Below, piece after piece: positions 1 to 7,417 of a stretch of 15,675 bases of DNA (positions are counted from its first letter, which is position 1; each line of letters starts with the position of its first letter). Under the pieces are notes generated by a model that was given only the letters and a program-made list of their open reading frames with translations, searched no databases and was not told where the DNA came from. This stretch comes from Methyloceanibacter sp. (GTDB lineage: Bacteria > Pseudomonadota > Alphaproteobacteria > Rhizobiales > Methyloligellaceae), in NCBI GenBank assembly GCA_016649675.1, contig JAENXG010000030.1, positions 1-15,675 on the forward strand, written 5' to 3'. The translations under genes were made by a program, and so were the position numbers.

Positions 1-706
1 GAAATGCCTGGTAGTGTCCCGGCCGGCGCCCCGAGGCGTTGGCCTGCTCGCCGAACCCTGCGGTGATGGCGGATGGATCCGCAACGCCGCCCCGAAGGAT
101 GCACCCCTCCACATAGGCGGTGCGCAGCCGCATGAACGCTTCTCCAAGCACCGGCACTTTGCCGAGGTTCACCGTCAGCCACGCAAAAGCGTTGGCGCGG
201 GCGAGACCTGTGCCGTTGCCGTAGTCGTAGGGATTGATGGAAACGACCTTGGTGACCCGGGGGTTGCCCTTGGCCGCGATGATCAACGCAATCACGCCGC
301 CGATCGAGACGCCGGCCAGCGTAACATCTTTGAGATCGAGCTTATGAAGGAAGCCTTCCACCGCATTCACGAACACGTCCGGGCTGTAGTCCGCCTGGGG
401 GATGTCTGAGAAACCGTGCCCCGGATAGTCAAGCGCATAGACGGTGAAGGATTTCGCGAGCGTGGGCACGATCTTCTCGAAGAGGTCGAGCTGCGTTCTG
501 AGCGTATGCAGCAGAACGAGATTCGGTCCGCTACCGGTCTTGATGTAACGGATGCGATTGCCGTCGATCTCCGTGTACTGGATGGGAAGGTCGGGCGCCC
601 AATAGAGCTTGTCGGGTGCCGCCGGCCGCTGACGAAGCGCTTCGACGACGAAGCCAGCGGCAAAAATGGCAACCAGCGTGCCGATTGCAATTAGCAGAAG
701 CGTCAT
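1..706 (-). CDS. Alpha/beta hydrolase, N-terminal 235 codons (cut by window edge)
   Basis: The reading frame starts at the ATG at 706-704 and stays open to the left edge, so the C-terminus, including the usual catalytic His, is outside the window. Residues 1-23 form a hydrophobic N-terminal segment (MTLLLIAIGT...), probably a membrane anchor or signal-anchor. The fold follows: a start-of-core strand at about 62-68 (NLVLLHT), the LDYPGHGFSD strand/loop at 92-101, and the nucleophile elbow GVSIGG with Ser134. The visible end (GRRPGHYQAF) resembles the cap-to-core return of single-domain esterase-like hydrolases. A GAGG Shine-Dalgarno lies 5-6 bases before the ATG. The substrate cannot be told from sequence. 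The gene is divergent from a HxlR-type regulator and shares its operator region, so it is probably that regulator's target. Family call is confident; function unknown. Confidence 0.85.
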   Translation of the reverse strand, partial: MTLLLIAIGTLVAIFAAGFVVEALRQRPAAPDKLYWAPDLPIQYTEIDGNRIRYIKTGSGPNLVLLHTLRTQLDLFEKIVPTLAKSFTVYALDYPGHGFSDIPQADYSPDVFVNAVEGFLHKLDLKDVTLAGVSIGGVIALIIAAKGNPRVTKVVSINPYDYGNGTGLARANAFAWLTVNLGKVPVLGEAFMRLRTAYVEGCILRGGVADPSAITAGFGEQANASGRRPGHYQAF

Positions 707-736
707 GATGGCCTCGTATCACAGGGTTGAAAGCGG

Positions 737-765
737 CAGATAGTTTCACTACTTGCAAAATGCAA
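737..765 (-). promoter_or_regulatory. Predicted promoter of the alpha/beta hydrolase gene
   Basis: On the minus strand TTGCAT (765-760) is followed after exactly 17 bases by TATCTG (742-737). This is a reasonable sigma-70-type promoter that would start transcription near 730, about 25 bases before the hydrolase ATG. Its -35 box and spacer lie inside the dyad at 747-771, so a protein bound there would block it. Prediction only. Confidence 0.5.
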
Positions 766-771
766 GTGGTG
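747..771. promoter_or_regulatory. Candidate HxlR-regulator operator (dyad)
   Basis: An inverted repeat with 11-base arms and one mismatched pair: left arm CACTACTTGCA (747-757), spacer AAA, right arm TGCAAGTGGTG (761-771). The inner seven pairs (ACTTGCA/TGCAAGT) are perfect. It sits between the divergent hydrolase and HxlR genes and overlaps the predicted promoters of both. HxlR proteins are winged-helix dimers that bind such dyads, so autoregulation plus repression of the hydrolase is the natural inference. Confidence 0.6.
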
Positions 772-789
772 GGGATTTGGAAATCTGAT

Positions 790-1191
790 ATGAGAACGCC
801 CATTAAGACCAAGGGATCGCAAGCCAAGCGCTTGAAACGCTCAGACTGTCCGCTTTCCTGCGCGCTCGATCGCATCGGCGACAAATGGAGCCTTCTGATC
901 GTGCGCGACCTCCTGTTCGGCCGCTCGCGTTTTGGGGAGCTGCTCAATGCCGGCGAAGGCATCCCGACCAACATCTTGAGCCAGCGGCTCAAACATCTCG
1001 AGCAGGCGGGAATCATCGAGCGGCGTCCATCGGCAACGCCGCGCAGCCGCTACGACTATCGCTTGACCGAGACCGGGCTAAAGCTGGCCACCGCGGTCAG
1101 GGCGCTCGCCGAATGGGGCCGTAGCGAGATCGCGGGCACGCGCCCGCTGCCGCGGCAGGCGCGCCGGCGGAAGCCCAAGAATGGCACCTAA
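790..1191 (+). CDS. HxlR-family winged-helix transcriptional regulator
   Basis: A 133-residue protein with the diagnostic HxlR pattern: CPLSCALDRIGDKWSLLIVRD (residues 20-40), then FGRSRFGELL, a recognition region GIPTNILSQRLKHLEQAGIIERR (58-80), and a wing ending in YRLTETGLKLA (90-100). Cys20, just before Pro, matches the conserved N-terminal Cys used by several members to sense electrophiles or oxidants, though sensing is not shown here. The frame is open back to a TTG at 727 and has an ATG at 760, but both precede or lie within the operator and predicted promoter; the ATG at 790 gives the usual family length. No strong Shine-Dalgarno is seen. The C-terminus is basic (RQARRRKPK). The stop codon overlaps that of the convergent dCTP deaminase gene. 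The regulator is divergent from the hydrolase it probably controls. Confidence 0.92.
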   Translation: MRTPIKTKGSQAKRLKRSDCPLSCALDRIGDKWSLLIVRDLLFGRSRFGELLNAGEGIPTNILSQRLKHLEQAGIIERRPSATPRSRYDYRLTETGLKLATAVRALAEWGRSEIAGTRPLPRQARRRKPKNGT

Positions 1192-2396
1192 CCCAGCTTA
1201 AAGTGCTTCGACAGCTTCAAACCTTGCGCCTGGTAGTGGGAGCCGATGCCCTGGCCGTACAGCGTATCGGGGATGTCGGTGAGCTTGTCGTAGACGAGGC
1301 GCCCGACGATCTGCCCGTCCTCCAGGATGAAGGGGATGTCGAGGCTGCGGACCTCGAGCACGGCCTTGGCGCCCGGCACTTTTCCCTCGGCATAGCCGAA
1401 GCCGGGATCGAAGAAGCCCGCATAGTGCACCCGGTACTCGCCGATCAGGGGATCGAAAGGCGCCATCTCGGCCACATAGGCCGGCGGCACCGAGACGCTC
1501 TCCTTCGAGGCCAAGATGTAGAACTCATGGGGATCGAGCACGAGGCGATGATCCTCGCCGAGCTTGACCGTCTCCCAATACTGGCCGGCGTCGTAGGCCC
1601 CGATCGCATCGACGTCGATCACGCCGGCATAACGGCGGGCGCGATAGCCGACGAGGCCGGACGGCGGAATGGGCACGAGGCTGATGCTCAGGTTCAGCCC
1701 TTCGCGGATCGCAGCCTCCCCCTCGACCAAGCCCACATCGGAATGGATCTCACGCAAGCGCCGGTCGGGCACGCGGCCCGGCCGCTCGTCGGCATCGAGC
1801 TGTTGGCCGACGCGGCGGCGGAAGCGGATCTGATTCAGCCGCGAGCCGTAGCGAACCTTGATGGAGAAGGTGCGGGGGCAAATCTCGGCGAAGAGCGGGC
1901 CGCTGTAGCCTTCCTCGACGGCGTCGAAGCTGTCCTGATTATCGGCGATGAGGCGCGTGAACACGTCGAGCCGGCCGGTCGAGCTCTTGGGATTGGCGAA
2001 GCCCGCGATGGTCGAACGGAGCTTGAGCTGCTCGATCAAGGGCACGAGATAGACGCAGCCCGCCTCCAGCACCGCGCCCTTGGTCAAATCGATCTCGTGG
2101 AATTTGAGCGCTTCGAGCTTGTCGCGCACCGTGGCGTTGGCACCAGGGAGGAAGCTCGCGCGGATGCGGTAGGCGACTTTGCCGAGCCTCAAATCGAGGC
2201 TGGCGGGCTGGATCTGCTCGGGCGCGATGTCGGGCGCTCCCATGATCTCGCCGGCAGCAATCAGGGCGCGGATGGCCTGGCTCGGCAAAATACCGGTGCG
2301 GGCAAAGGTGCTTCGCGTGGCGTCGGCCGGCGCCCCGGCGCGGGGACCTTCGGGAAGGGCCTCAAAGAGCTTGTCGCGTGGGGTTACGGGCTGCAT
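1188..2396 (-). CDS. dcd: 2'-deoxycytidine 5'-triphosphate deaminase, double-length form
   Basis: A 402-residue enzyme expected to deaminate dCTP to dUTP and feed dUMP/dTMP synthesis in the cytoplasm. Motifs of the dUTPase/Dcd fold appear in two halves. The N-half has QPASLDLRLG (63-72), NPKSSTGRLD (135-144) and a GYSGPLFAEI strand (163-172). The C-half has HYAGFFDPGFGYAE (324-337), equivalent to the catalytic DPG-F/W-G region, then VLEVRS, and the C-terminal tail GIGSHYQAQGLKLSKHF seen in alphaproteobacterial Dcd. At about twice the length of E. coli Dcd (193 residues), it looks like a fused or duplicated pair of beta domains. The first 30 or so residues (MQPVTPRDKL...) are a loose extension before TGILPSQAIR. 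No clear Shine-Dalgarno precedes the ATG. It converges on the HxlR gene with a 3-base overlap (1188-1191) and is divergent from metZ. Confidence 0.93.
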   Translation of the reverse strand: MQPVTPRDKLFEALPEGPRAGAPADATRSTFARTGILPSQAIRALIAAGEIMGAPDIAPEQIQPASLDLRLGKVAYRIRASFLPGANATVRDKLEALKFHEIDLTKGAVLEAGCVYLVPLIEQLKLRSTIAGFANPKSSTGRLDVFTRLIADNQDSFDAVEEGYSGPLFAEICPRTFSIKVRYGSRLNQIRFRRRVGQQLDADERPGRVPDRRLREIHSDVGLVEGEAAIREGLNLSISLVPIPPSGLVGYRARRYAGVIDVDAIGAYDAGQYWETVKLGEDHRLVLDPHEFYILASKESVSVPPAYVAEMAPFDPLIGEYRVHYAGFFDPGFGYAEGKVPGAKAVLEVRSLDIPFILEDGQIVGRLVYDKLTDIPDTLYGQGIGSHYQAQGLKLSKHFKLG

Positions 2397-2488
2397 CGAC
2401 TATGGTCTTGGCATGTCAGAGGGCATTTAGTCCTGTTAAGCTCGGTCTTCTCCCCCGGATTCACAAGAGGGACGCAGCCCCATGAGGC

Positions 2489-2518
2489 TTGACGGGAGGG
2501 CCTCGGAAGCGCGATGAA
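2489..2518 (+). promoter_or_regulatory. Predicted metZ promoter
   Basis: TTGACG (2489-2494) is followed after 18 bases by GATGAA (2513-2518). The -10 box is weak, but the predicted start, around 2524, would place the riboswitch right at the 5' end of the transcript, which supports the assignment. Between 2397 and 2488 I see no gene; a GANTC site (GATTC) is at 2458-2462. Confidence 0.4.
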
Positions 2519-2524
2519 TGCGCC

Positions 2525-2582
2525 CTCGTGGTGATTTGGCCGGCCGGCTTGCAGCCACGTTAAACAACTCGCTAAAAGGCCG
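2525..2582 (+). ncRNA. SAM-II riboswitch (SAM-alpha, metA motif)
   Basis: A cis-acting RNA that binds S-adenosylmethionine through an H-type pseudoknot. The sequence follows the alphaproteobacterial SAM-II pattern in order: P1 5' strand CGTGG (2527-2531), the loop with TGATTTG and a GGCC-rich stretch, CTTGCAG, P1 3' strand CCACG (2555-2559), TTAAACAA, then the conserved GCTAAAAGG (2571-2579). GGCC at 2538-2541 or 2542-2545 can pair with GGCC at 2578-2581 to close the pseudoknot. It lies about 100 bases before metZ and is followed by an intrinsic terminator, as expected for SAM-dependent premature termination. Confidence 0.92.
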
Positions 2583-2603
2583 TGCGAAGCGCGTAGCGCC
2601 GAT

Positions 2604-2644
2604 CCCGGTCTTTTGGCCTTCACAGCCAAAGCCCGGGTTTTTTT
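2604..2644 (+). terminator. Intrinsic terminator controlled by the SAM-II riboswitch
   Basis: The outer stem CCCGG (2604-2608)/CCGGG (2633-2637) and the inner stem TTTGGC (2612-2617)/GCCAAA (2625-2630) enclose loop CTTCACA and are followed by seven T (2638-2644). The 5' strand carries GGCCTT (2615-2620), complementary to AAGGCC (2576-2581) at the ligand-binding 3' end of the riboswitch. Without SAM that pairing would break the inner stem and let transcription continue into metZ; with SAM the pseudoknot holds AAGGCC and the terminator forms. Confidence 0.85.
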
Positions 2645-2680
2645 GCCCGGCTTCGGCTCCAGTTCAAGGGAGTGACGCCG

Positions 2681-3889
2681 ATGGGCACAGCGAAGGACCG
2701 AGAAAAGCGCCGCCTCGCCTGGCAGCCGGCGACCAAGCTCGTGCATGAGGGGACGCTCCGGAGCCAGTTCGGCGAGACCTCGGAAGCCATCTTCCTCAAT
2801 TCGGGCTATGTCTATGAGAGCGCCGAGCAGGCCGAGCGACGATTCAAGGGCGAGGAGGAAGGCTATGTCTATAGCCGCTACGCCAACCCGACCGTCGCCA
2901 TGTTCGAAGCGCGCATGTGTGCGCTCGAAGGGGCCCCTGCCGCGCGCGGCACAGCGAGCGGCATGGCCGCCGTCTCCGCCTCCCTCCTCTGCCATCTGAA
3001 GACCGGCGACCATGTGGTCTCGGCGCGGGCGCTGTTCGGCAGCTGCCGCTACATCGTCGAGGATTTGCTGCCGCGCTACGGCATCGAGACGACGCTGGTC
3101 GACGGGCGCAATCTCGACGCGTGGCGAGCAGCGGTCAAGCCCAACACGCGCATGTTCTTCTTCGAGACGCCGACCAATCCGGTGCTCGAGCTCGTCGATA
3201 TCGCGGGCGTCTCGGCGATCGCCAGACAAGCCGGCGCGCTCGTGGTGGTCGACAATGTGTTCGCCACGCCGCTCCTGCAGCGGCCAATGAAGCTCGGCGC
3301 CGACATCGTGGTCTATTCGGCCACCAAGCATATCGACGGCCAGGGCCGCTGCCTCGGCGGGGTCGTGCTGGGCTCTAAGGAGTTCATCGAGGAGAAGCTG
3401 CACAATTTCCTGAAGCATACCGGGCCATCGCTCAGCCCGTTCAATGCCTGGGTGTTGCTCAAGGGGCTGGAGACGCTGACCTTGCGGGTGGAGCGCCACG
3501 GTGCGTCCGCCGCTACCATTGCCGATTTCCTTGCCGAGCGGGGCGAGGTCGCGCGCGTGCTGTATCCCGGCCGCGCCGATCATCCGCAACATGGACTGGC
3601 GAAAAAGCAGATGGGTGGCGGCGGGCCGATGGTCGCCTTCGAGATCAAGGGTGGCAAGGAGGCCGCATTCCGCTTCATGAATGCGCTCCAGATCTTCAAG
3701 ATCAGCAACAATCTCGGCGACGCCAAGAGCCTGATCACCCATCCGGCGACGACGACACATCAGCGGCTTTCGCCAGAGGTGCGGGCCGAGCTCGGCATTT
3801 TCGACCGCAGCCTCAGGCTGTCGATCGGACTCGAGGAGGTGGGCGACCTGATCGCGGATCTCGACCAGGCCCTTGCTGTGGAGCGTTAA
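2681..3889 (+). CDS. metZ: O-succinylhomoserine sulfhydrylase
   Basis: A PLP-dependent Cys/Met-metabolism enzyme of 402 residues that converts O-succinylhomoserine plus sulfide to homocysteine, bypassing cystathionine. Visible family features are YSRYANPTV (64-72) for PLP phosphate/subunit contact, RGTASGMAA (89-97), ETPTNP (162-167), VVDNVFATP (189-197) with the PLP-ring Asp191, and the Schiff-base lysine in YSATKHIDG (Lys216). The C-terminal SLITHPATTTH and RLSIGLE motifs are intact. The ATG at 2681 is preferred because AAGGGAG (2666-2672) sits 8 bases upstream; a GTG at 2672 would place the Shine-Dalgarno on the start codon. The SAM-II riboswitch and terminator upstream fit the methionine role and help choose MetZ over MetB or MetC. 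The gene is followed after 84 bases by DUF2277. Confidence 0.95.
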   Translation: MGTAKDREKRRLAWQPATKLVHEGTLRSQFGETSEAIFLNSGYVYESAEQAERRFKGEEEGYVYSRYANPTVAMFEARMCALEGAPAARGTASGMAAVSASLLCHLKTGDHVVSARALFGSCRYIVEDLLPRYGIETTLVDGRNLDAWRAAVKPNTRMFFFETPTNPVLELVDIAGVSAIARQAGALVVVDNVFATPLLQRPMKLGADIVVYSATKHIDGQGRCLGGVVLGSKEFIEEKLHNFLKHTGPSLSPFNAWVLLKGLETLTLRVERHGASAATIADFLAERGEVARVLYPGRADHPQHGLAKKQMGGGGPMVAFEIKGGKEAAFRFMNALQIFKISNNLGDAKSLITHPATTTHQRLSPEVRAELGIFDRSLRLSIGLEEVGDLIADLDQALAVER

Positions 3890-3973
3890 GGAGCTCGGTA
3901 GGCCGCCTTGCCCGCCGCATCCCCCTGGTGTGCCATTTTTTCGCGGAAGCGCGGCCGCGACACGAGGACGATC

Positions 3974-4258
3974 ATGTGCCGAAACATCAAGATGCTGCAT
4001 AATTTCGACCCGCCCGCCACGGATGAGGAGGTCTATCTATCGTCGTTGCAATTCGTGCGGAAGTTGAGCGGCTGCACGCGGCCCTCCAAGGCGAATGAGG
4101 CCGCCTTCGACCGGGCCGTGAACAAGGTCACCTTGGCGGCGCGCGAGCTGATCGATCAGCTCGTCAGCAATGCGCCGCCACGCGATCGCGAAGTCGAAGC
4201 CATGAAGGCCCGCGCCAGGTCGGCTGAGCGCTTCCGCACCAGTCCCTCCTCAGGGTGA
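3974..4258 (+). CDS. DUF2277 family protein, function unknown
   Basis: A 94-residue protein beginning MCRNIKMLHNFDPPATDEEV, the near-invariant opening of the DUF2277 family, followed by LQFVRKLSGCTRPSKANEAAFDRAV (25-49) and NAPPRDREVEA (67-77). It is soluble and mostly helical, with no signal peptide or membrane span. The frame stays open upstream to 3908, but the family start is the ATG at 3974, with GAGGACG a few bases upstream. The last residues (TSPSSG) are encoded by a fragment of a REP-like repeat (4245-4260), so the native C-terminus may have been altered. The stop codon overlaps a potential argE GTG start. Position after metZ and before argE suggests cotranscription. No biochemical function is known to me. 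Confidence 0.85.
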   Translation: MCRNIKMLHNFDPPATDEEVYLSSLQFVRKLSGCTRPSKANEAAFDRAVNKVTLAARELIDQLVSNAPPRDREVEAMKARARSAERFRTSPSSG

Positions 4259-4260
4259 GG
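4245..4260. repeat. REP-like repeat fragment at the DUF2277/argE junction
   Basis: CCTCCTCAGGGTGAGG here is the exact reverse complement of CCTCACCCTGAGGAGG at 9626-9641, the outer end of the second REP-like element between gcrA and phoB. The preceding bases (GAGCGCTTCCGCAC, about 4225-4238) weakly resemble the element's interior. It supplies the DUF2277 stop codon and a GTGA that looks like a coupled start for argE. Confidence 0.65.
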
Positions 4261-4284
4261 ACCGAGCCCCCAAGGAAGCCTCTG

Positions 4285-5445
4285 TTGCCCTCCCAAATTT
4301 CGACAGTGCAGGAGCTGCTGAAGGCGCTCGTCGGATTCGACACGACCAGCTCGAGGTCGAACCTCGCCCTGATCGGCTTCGTGCAGGACACTCTCAAGGG
4401 CCACGGCATCGAGGCGACGCTCGTCCCCTCCCCCGACGGCGCCAAGGCCGACCTGTTCGCCACCATCGGGGGCAAAGGCGACGGCGGCATCGGTCTTTCC
4501 GGCCATAGTGACTGCGTACCCGTCAACGGTCAAAGCTGGACGAGCGATCCCTTCACGCTCACGGAGCGTGACGGCAAGCTCTACGGCCGCGGCACCTGCG
4601 ACATGAAGGGCTTCATCGCTTGCGTGCTCGCATCCGTGCCGTTGTTCAAAGCGAGCCCGCTCAAAGAGCCGGTCCACATCCTCATCTCCTATGACGAGGA
4701 GGTGGGCTGCACGGGGGTGAGGCCGCTGATCGCGCGGCTCGGCAAGGACCTGCCGCGCCCCCGCGCCATCATCGTCGGCGAGCCGACCAGCATGGCGGTG
4801 ATCGACGCGCATAAACGCATCGATGCCTATCGCACCACCGTCACCGGACGCGAGGCCCATTCGAGCCTGCCTGCGCTCGGCGTGAATGCGATCTCGGTGG
4901 CGGCGGCGCTCGTGGGCGAGCTCGACCGCATCGGCGTCGACATTGCGGCGAAAGAGAACGATCGACGCTTCGAGCCGCCCTTCTCCACCGTGTCGGTCGG
5001 CACGATTCACGGCGGCACGGCGGCCAACATCGTGCCGAAGAATTGCGAGTTCCAGTGGCAGGTGCGGAGCTTGCCCTCCGCCGCGCCGGCCGATGTCCCG
5101 CGCGATCTTGCTGCCTTCGCCGAGACCGCGCTGCTACCGCGCATGCGGGCGATGACGAAAGACGCCGCGATCGAGATCAAGGCGGTGAATTCTGTGCCGG
5201 CCTTCGTGGCGGCGCCGCAGTCGGACGCCGTCGCCTTGGCGCTTGCGCTCACCGGAGAAGCGGAAACCCACGCCGTGTCCTACACCACCGAGGCGGGCCT
5301 GTTCGAGCAGGCCGGGTGTCCGGCCGTGATCTGCGGGCCCGGCGACATCGCGCAGGCCCATGCGGCAGACGAATATGTGAGCCTGGCGCAGCTCGAGGCC
5401 TGCATGGCCTTCCTCGCCGGCCTCGCCAAGGAGCTGAGCGCTTAG
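4285..5445 (+). CDS. argE: Acetylornithine deacetylase
   Basis: An M20-family zinc peptidase-like enzyme, 386 residues from TTG at 4285, that hydrolyses N-acetylornithine to ornithine plus acetate. Metal and catalytic motifs are intact: GHSDCVPV (His74 ligand, Asp76), GRGTCDMKG (Asp106), YDEEVGCTG (Glu138 base, Glu139 ligand), VGEPT (Glu166) and, near the C-terminus, AHAADEY with the last His ligand. The lid-domain motif GREAHSS and GGTAANIVP are also present. The frame is open back to a GTG at 4255, which overlaps the DUF2277 stop as GTGA (396 residues), but that codon lies in a repeat fragment and has a poor ribosome site. AAGGAAG (4272-4278) is 6 bases before the TTG at 4285, and that start gives the usual family length. 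The gene is 8 bases from the convergent hslO, with no terminator visible between them. Confidence 0.93.
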   Translation: MPSQISTVQELLKALVGFDTTSSRSNLALIGFVQDTLKGHGIEATLVPSPDGAKADLFATIGGKGDGGIGLSGHSDCVPVNGQSWTSDPFTLTERDGKLYGRGTCDMKGFIACVLASVPLFKASPLKEPVHILISYDEEVGCTGVRPLIARLGKDLPRPRAIIVGEPTSMAVIDAHKRIDAYRTTVTGREAHSSLPALGVNAISVAAALVGELDRIGVDIAAKENDRRFEPPFSTVSVGTIHGGTAANIVPKNCEFQWQVRSLPSAAPADVPRDLAAFAETALLPRMRAMTKDAAIEIKAVNSVPAFVAAPQSDAVALALALTGEAETHAVSYTTEAGLFEQAGCPAVICGPGDIAQAHAADEYVSLAQLEACMAFLAGLAKELSA

Positions 5446-5453
5446 TTCGCTGC

Positions 5454-6394
5454 TTACGCGTCGGCGAAGGAGGCAGGGTCGAAGTGGTAGCGGCTGTTGC
5501 AGAACTCGCAGGTGACCCACACCTCGCCGTCCACCACCATGTCGGCCAGATCCTCGGCCGAGAAACCCCTTAGCAGCTCCTCGACGCGTCCCCGAGAGCA
5601 GCTGCAATAGCTCTCGAGCGGGATGGCGCGGTAGGCGCGCACCTGCTCCTCGTGGAACAGCCGATAGAGCAGCCGGTCGGGAGGCAGCATGGGGTCGAGC
5701 AGCTCGTGGTCCTCGACCGTCTCGGCCAGGGCACGCGCGCGCGTCCAGTCCTCCTCCTCGAAGGCCGACCCGCTGCCGGTGACGCGGCCGCCTTCGCGGG
5801 TGAGCTTCTGCACCAGCAGCCCACCGGCGCGCCAGGTCCAAGGCCGCGCCCCCGACGCGCCCGCTCGGTAGTGCCGCGCCACGGCGAGCCTGATGAAGGT
5901 GGGGAGCTGCTCGGACTGGCGGAAATAGGTGTCGGCGGCCTCGGTCAGGGTTTCGCCTTCGAGCGGCACCACGCCCTGATAGCGCTCGGTCTCGACGCCA
6001 CGGTCGATGGTCATGGCCAAATGGCCTTCGCCTAACAGCCGTCCATCGGGCGGAAGGGCTGCGAGACGCTCGGGCGAGAAGCGCGCATAGCCGCGTAAAC
6101 CCCCCGGCACCTGATAATCGGCGACGAGGAGATCGACCGGCCCATCGGTCGAGGCCTGGAGGATGAACTTGCCCTCAGATTTGAGCGCGGCGCCGAGCAG
6201 CGCAGTCAGCGCCACCGCCTCGCCGAGGAGCTGCGAGACCGGTTCCGGATAATCGTGACGGGAAAGGATGGTGTCGACCGTGGGCCCGAGCTTGACGAGG
6301 CGGCCGACGACATCGGCCTGATCCGCCTGGAAGGGCAGGATCAAATCGTCCTCGGGGATGGCGAGCTCGATCCTTCGCTCCGGCGAATGCTCGG

Positions 6395-6398
<4 letters not shown>
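5454..6398 (-). CDS. hslO: Redox-regulated chaperone Hsp33
   Basis: A 314-residue cytoplasmic holdase that becomes active when oxidative stress plus unfolding oxidises its zinc-binding cysteines. All four ligands are present in the C-terminal switch: CSC (Cys265, Cys267) and CEFC (Cys297, Cys300). The N-terminal domain shows GEAVALTALLGAALKSEGKF (59-78), QASTDGPVDLLVADY (81-95) and GYARF, all typical of Hsp33. The ATG overlaps the argF stop codon as ATGA (6395-6398), so it is the last gene of an argD-argF-hslO operon and probably translated by coupling. It ends 8 bases from the convergent argE stop. No separate promoter was seen. Confidence 0.96.
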
Positions 6399-7393
<995 letters not shown>

Positions 7394-7417
7394 GGACGGT
7401 ATCGGGTGACGGAGAGG

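Noticed and set aside
2672..2680. GTG at 2672 as the metZ start
   Set aside because: The Shine-Dalgarno AAGGGAG (2666-2672) would overlap that codon; it is correctly spaced for ATG 2681.
3931..3960. TTTTTT followed by a TCGCGG/CCGCGA hairpin as a terminator after metZ
   Set aside because: The T-run precedes the hairpin instead of following it on the plus strand, and on the minus strand the hairpin is followed by A residues, so it is wrong for both directions.
2384..4000. A 538-codon open frame on the minus strand opposite metZ
   Set aside because: It runs through the riboswitch and terminator and all of metZ in antisense. It has no recognisable domain and is a GC-rich shadow.
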